Under the pieces are notes generated by a model, which did no database searches, was not told the DNA's origin, and saw nothing but the letters and a program-made list of their open reading frames with translations. Of a DNA stretch of 64,000 nucleotides, positions 60,975 to 64,000 are shown piece by piece; positions within the stretch are counted from its first letter, which is position 1; the number at the start of each line of letters is the position of its first letter. Source of the DNA: Bog-473 sp963783965 (GTDB lineage: Bacteria > Actinomycetota > Acidimicrobiia > Acidimicrobiales > RAAP-2); assembly GCA_963783965.1 (NCBI GenBank), contig CAWAPQ010000006.1, positions 124,001-188,000 on the forward strand, given 5' to 3'. A program made the translations under genes and the position numbers.

Positions 60975-62477
60975 AAGAGGCGGGGACCATTCCCCAGGAC
61001 GAGAGCGTGGCGGGCGACCGCCGGCGCTGGGTCGCCCTGGTCGTCGTCTGCCTGGCCATGTTCATGAATGCGCTCGACGGCTCCATTGTCAACGTGGCGC
61101 TGCCCGACATTCAGAAGAGCCTGGGTTTCAGCCAGTCCGGCCTCACCTGGGTGGTCGACGCCTACCTCATTTCGTTCGGCAGCTTCCTGCTGCTGGCCGG
61201 ACGCCTCGGCGACCTCGTCGGCCGGAAGAAGATCTTCCTGGCGGGCGTGGCCCTGTTCGTGCTCGCTTCCATCGCCTGCGGGTCGGCCGACAGCCAGGCC
61301 ATGCTGATCGTGGCCCGCTTCGTGCAGGGCATCGGCGGTGCACTGTCGTCCTCGGTGATCGTCGCCATCATCGTCACCGAGTTCCAAAGTCCGCTCGAGC
61401 GTGGCAAGGCGATGAGCGCCTACGTGTTCGTCGCCGTCGGTGGCGGCTCCATCGGACTCCTCGCCGGCGGCGTCCTGACCCAGTTCCTCAGCTGGCACTG
61501 GATCTTCTTCGTGAATGTGCCCATCGGCATCGCCACACTGGTCCTGGGCCGATTCCTCATTGTCGAGAACGTCGGCCTGGGCATCAGGCAGGGCGTCGAC
61601 TGGCTGGGGTCCGCTCTCATCACCGTGTCGGTGATGGTGGCCATTTACGGCGTGGTGACCGCGACGACGTACGGCTGGGTCTCCGCCCATACGTTGGGCG
61701 TGCTCGGCATTGCGCTCGCCCTGCTCGTGTTCTTCGTCGTGCTCGAGTCGCGTCTGGCCAATCCGATCATGCCGCTCCGTATTCTGAAGCTGCGGACCTT
61801 GACCGGCACGGCCGCCATCCGCGGCCTCCTCATCACGGGCATGTTCTCGACCTTCTTCATCGGAGCCCTCTACTTCGAGCACGTGCTGGGCTACAGCCCG
61901 GTCAAGACGGGATTGGCTTTCCTGCCCCAAGCAGTGGTCATGGCGACCATGTCGACCGGCATCACGGCGAAACTCGTGCATCGCTTCGGAGCCAAACCGG
62001 TGATGTATCCGGCCATGTTGATGGCGGCGGTCGGGCTGGTTCTGCTCGCCTCCGCCGGCGCGGCACGCGAGCTATTTCCCCCTCATCTTCATCGCCTTCG
62101 TCCTCCTGGGCGTGGGCGCTGGGGCCTCGTTCATGCCGTTGCTGCAGATCGGTATGTCGGAGGTCCCCAACGTCGATGCGGGGTTGGGCTCGGGCGTGGT
62201 CAACGTGTCGCAGCAGATGGCCGGCGCTATCGGTCTGGCGGTGCTGAGCACAATCGCGGCGAACCGGACCAAGTCGCTGATCGCCAGCGGCCACACGGCA
62301 ATCCACTCGCTCACGCTCGGCTACCAGCTGGCGCTCTACATTGCGGCCGGCTGCGTCCTCCTGGGTCTGCTGGTCTCCCCCTTCCTCTTGCGGAGCGATG
62401 AGTCGGTCGAGGAGCAGAAGAGACACATCGAAGAGAACATGCAGAGCCCCGAGTCCATGGAGCACCTCGTCATTTAG
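60965..62477 (+). CDS. MFS exporter, DHA2 (EmrB/QacA) family (frameshifted)
   Basis: A 14-helix drug/proton antiporter of about 503 residues when corrected. Hallmarks: LDGSIVNVALPDIQKSL at residues 35-51 (motif D1), GRLGDLVGRKKIFL near 80 (motif A), and RFVQGIGGALSS near 117. After LVLLASAGAA the conserved helices continue in another frame (SYFPLIFIAFVLLGVGAG onward). One extra base at about 62064-62068 explains the break. Downstream of the MarR operator and followed by an intrinsic terminator. Confidence 0.85.
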
Positions 62478-62492
62478 ATCTGTCGTCGGATT

Positions 62493-62514
62493 TCACCCGA
62501 TCGGGTGATTTTTC
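62493..62514 (+). terminator. intrinsic terminator of the DHA2 exporter gene
   Basis: TCACCC-GATC-GGGTGA (62493-62508) followed by five Ts, 15 bases after the exporter stop. Confidence 0.8.
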
Positions 62515-62912
62515 AAGGTTCTCACCGGATGCACCGTGGCATCGCTGGCTCTCTCGCGCCCTCTTGAGAACAACCCGTTCTGCGAAGAAAGCACGGCGCA
62601 TGCCGTTGACTGGTGTTCGGATCCGCAGACCGAAAGGCCAGGGTTTTCGCGCTCGACGACCTGATCGACGTCGTCGGGTTTCGCCGTTCGAGAAGTTTGT
62701 AACCCACTCGCGCGGGGTGCCGTCGATGACCCGACACAACACCGGACGTGAACTTCATGTCCGAGGCGCACAGGTCTCGCGTCGCGAGGAATCGCCGTTT
62801 CGCCGCCTATGGCACGGGTATGTAGGACGCACAACGAGACGTGCAAGAAACATCAGAAGCAGTCAGCACGTCTCGAAGATGCGATGCACATCCCAACGAC
62901 GAAAGGCCTGTG
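62515..62912. other. gene-free region upstream of csbD
   Basis: About 400 bases without a convincing gene. A plus-strand frame from 62564 has low third-position GC and no recognisable content. The region holds the stress-type promoter at 62797-62821, and base composition here is less GC-rich than the rest of the window. Confidence 0.55.
62797..62821 (+). promoter_or_regulatory. SigB/SigF-type promoter of csbD
   Basis: GTTT (62797-62800), 15 bases, GGGTAT (62816-62821): an exact match to the actinobacterial general-stress sigma consensus. The csbD ATG is 91 bases after the -10 box. Confidence 0.65.
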
Positions 62913-63086
62913 ATGTCAACGGTAGACAAAGCCAAGAACAAGCTCCAAGAAGCAAAGGGCCATGTTGAAGAGGCCGCCGGGAAAGCAACCAATGACCGGT
63001 CGCAGGAAGCAAAGGGCAAGAAGGACAAGGCCTCAGGCAACCTGAAGCAGGCCGGCGAAAAGGTGAAGGACGCCGTCCGGAAGTAG
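62913..63086 (+). CDS. CsbD-family stress protein
   Basis: A 57-residue, highly charged helical protein (MSTVDKAKNKLQEAKGHVEE start; SQEAKGKKDKASGNLKQAGE). CsbD-like proteins are among the most strongly induced general-stress proteins in many bacteria; the molecular role is unknown. A SigB/SigF-type promoter upstream fits. Codon third positions are less GC-rich than in neighbouring genes. Confidence 0.9.
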   Translation: MSTVDKAKNKLQEAKGHVEEAAGKATNDRSQEAKGKKDKASGNLKQAGEKVKDAVRK

Positions 63087-63194
63087 CGCTCCAATTCGTG
63101 GCCAACGTCACGAGTTGCGCCACCCCGCAGCACAACTGACACTCATGAAGCGTGTCGACGCCCGGCACCAAAGGAAGACGAAAGGCAGCGATCA

Positions 63195-63356
63195 ATGGCA
63201 ATAATCCTGTTGGCACTCCTCGTACTGATTCTGTTCGGCGCAGGTTTTGCAATCCACCTGTTGTGGATTGCCGCGGTCGTCCTGGCGATCGTGTGGGTTG
63301 CGAGCTTCGCTCTCGGCAGGGGTGAAGGCGCGAGCCGCAGATCGCTCCGCCGGTAG
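63195..63356 (+). CDS. small hydrophobic membrane protein
   Basis: A 53-residue protein with two adjacent hydrophobic stretches (IILLALLVLILFGAGF; WIAAVVLAIVWVASFAL) and a basic tail (RRSLRR). It resembles the short hydrophobic proteins commonly found beside csbD-like genes in actinobacteria. A plausible site AAAGGAAGACG lies upstream, though a little far. Probably in the same transcript as csbD, 108 bases earlier. Confidence 0.7.
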   Translation: MAIILLALLVLILFGAGFAIHLLWIAAVVLAIVWVASFALGRGEGASRRSLRR

Positions 63357-63371
63357 GGCGCACCCGCCCTT

Positions 63372-63417
63372 CCACCGCTTCTGCGTACGGGGACGATCTC
63401 GTGCGTAGAAGCGGTGG
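63372..63417 (+). terminator. hairpin after the csbD-hydrophobic protein pair
   Basis: CCACCGCTTCT (63372-63382) and AGAAGCGGTGG (63407-63417) form a perfect 11-base stem, with further partial pairing inside. No T-run beyond CCTCATTT. Confidence 0.6.
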
Positions 63418-63526
63418 CCTCATTTCGCGAGTTCGGTCCCGAAGGTTTCGACGCAGGTGTGAGCGAAACGCATCTGCCTGCTCGGGCTCGACGGAAGACA
63501 CACGATCTCTGAGGTGACGGATTCCC

Positions 63527-64000
63527 GTGGGTGAAGACGCCCGAACAATTTTTTACGACCGAGGACCGCTGCCAGCGGCACGTGGTGGACTTGCCCAGGT
63601 GTCTCGTGCGGTGCCACGAACCGAGGAGTCGGCACTGCGGCAGGCCTTCGTGCAGGTCTGCCTGGAGGTCGAACGTTGGCCGCTCCCCGGTCAGGGTTCC
63701 ACGAACCGCCGCCTCGAGCTCCTCGCGAGCTGTTCTGCGACGGATCTCGTGCTGGGGCGCTTGGTCGAAGCACACGCCGATGCGCTGGCGATCCTGTCTG
63801 AGCTCGGTGCGAACGTCGAGCCCGCTTCGGATACTGGCGTCGAACGCCGTTGGGGTGTCTGGGCGGCTGGTCCACCCCAAGGCGTCGTGGCGACCCGCTG
63901 CGTCAAAGGATGGCGCATTTCGGGCACGAAGAATTGGTGTTCGGGCGCCGGTCTGGTGACGCATGCATTGGTCGACGCCTCCTGCGGCGATGGGCAGCGG
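63527..64000 (+). CDS. acyl-CoA dehydrogenase family protein, 3' end outside window
   Basis: A frame open from GTG 63527 to the window edge (158 codons); GAGGTG lies ten bases upstream. It begins GEDARTIFYDRGPLP, continues with helices (LVEAHADALAILSELG) and shows the beta-domain strand GWRISGTKNWCSGAGLVTHA, which is the WxLxGxKxxxSGA pattern of acyl-CoA dehydrogenases. The short amino-terminal domain and SGAG instead of TNA resemble the divergent dehydrogenases of actinobacterial lipid or sterol loci. The catalytic region lies beyond the window. Confidence 0.75.
   Translation, partial: MGEDARTIFYDRGPLPAARGGLAQVSRAVPRTEESALRQAFVQVCLEVERWPLPGQGSTNRRLELLASCSATDLVLGRLVEAHADALAILSELGANVEPASDTGVERRWGVWAAGPPQGVVATRCVKGWRISGTKNWCSGAGLVTHALVDASCGDGQR

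Noticed and set aside
62564..62968. 134-codon plus-strand frame before csbD
   Set aside because: Random-like composition, overlaps the csbD start in another frame, and spans the stress promoter.
1..64000. tRNA, rRNA or mobile element
   Set aside because: No cloverleaf with a TTCRA loop, no rRNA-like stretch, no transposase, integrase or flanking terminal repeats seen by eye.

Overview
This 64 kb window is high-GC DNA from an actinobacterium. Supporting features are F420-type luciferase-like oxidoreductases, DUF2510/DUF4328 membrane proteins, an SCO6745-family protein, GTG/TTG starts, short leaderless-type promoters with TANNNT -10 boxes, and SigB/SigF-like and DevR-like motifs. The Cys-x5-Cys BNR-like repeat protein at the left edge and the general gene repertoire suggest Acidimicrobiia or a related deep lineage, but the class is an inference. 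No rRNA, tRNA, CRISPR array, insertion sequence or phage gene was recognised; the window looks like ordinary chromosome.

Layout. 1-5.4 kb: edge BNR-like protein, zinc-ribbon membrane protein, aldehyde dehydrogenase, two luciferase-like oxidoreductases flanking a 15-bp iteron array. 5.5-9.3 kb: arsenic module (arsC, CoA-disulfide-reductase-like flavoprotein, aquaporin-type channel, arsI on the minus strand, arsR divergent). 9.6-14.9 kb: DUF4328 protein and a phosphate transporter in the order pstB-pstS-pstC-pstA behind a PHO-box-like array. 15-20 kb: heme-barrel-like protein, acyl-CoA dehydrogenase, M20 amidohydrolase, SDR, NIPSNAP-like protein, cupin. 20-24.7 kb: SCO6745 protein, two PH-domain membrane proteins, TetR-P450 pair. 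24.8-27.8 kb: large PTPS-related membrane protein and a small stress-type protein. 27.9-37.3 kb: two divergent operons, one of APC permease, choline-kinase-like phosphotransferase and dimethylglycine-dehydrogenase-like flavoprotein, the other of FGGY kinase, GlpA-like flavoprotein with a 2Fe-2S tail and a second flavoprotein. 37.3-44 kb and 47.3 kb: a group of small stress-type proteins (SHOCT, PLDc_N, DUF6325, DUF2252, DUF302). 44.4-49.2 kb: alpha-L-fucosidase, flippase-like protein, cation/proton antiporter. 49.4-50.5 kb: encapsulated ferritin and its encapsulin shell. 50.6-56.8 kb: GGDEF/EAL protein, hydrolase, acyltransferase, orphan ABC substrate-binding protein. 56.9-59.4 kb: metY-metX. 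59.5-62.5 kb: PhyH dioxygenase, MarR and a divergent DHA2 exporter. 62.9-63.4 kb: CsbD and a small hydrophobic protein. The right edge holds the start of an acyl-CoA dehydrogenase that runs off the window.

How parts work together. The ars genes can reduce arsenate, demethylate methylarsenite and release arsenite through a channel, with no pump in the cluster. The encapsulin pair is an iron-storage nanocompartment. The metY-metX pair makes homocysteine from homoserine, under a promoter whose short leader is a hairpin with a loop complementary to the ribosome-binding site. The 28-37 kb divergent operons look like one catabolic locus whose substrate cannot be read from sequence; it is the best candidate here for an undescribed pathway.

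Data quality. Six genes (luciferase-like oxidoreductase, DUF4328, pstS, pstA 3' end, fucosidase, DHA2 exporter) are interrupted by single-base frameshifts while both halves stay well conserved. Base-level assembly errors are more likely than gene decay.
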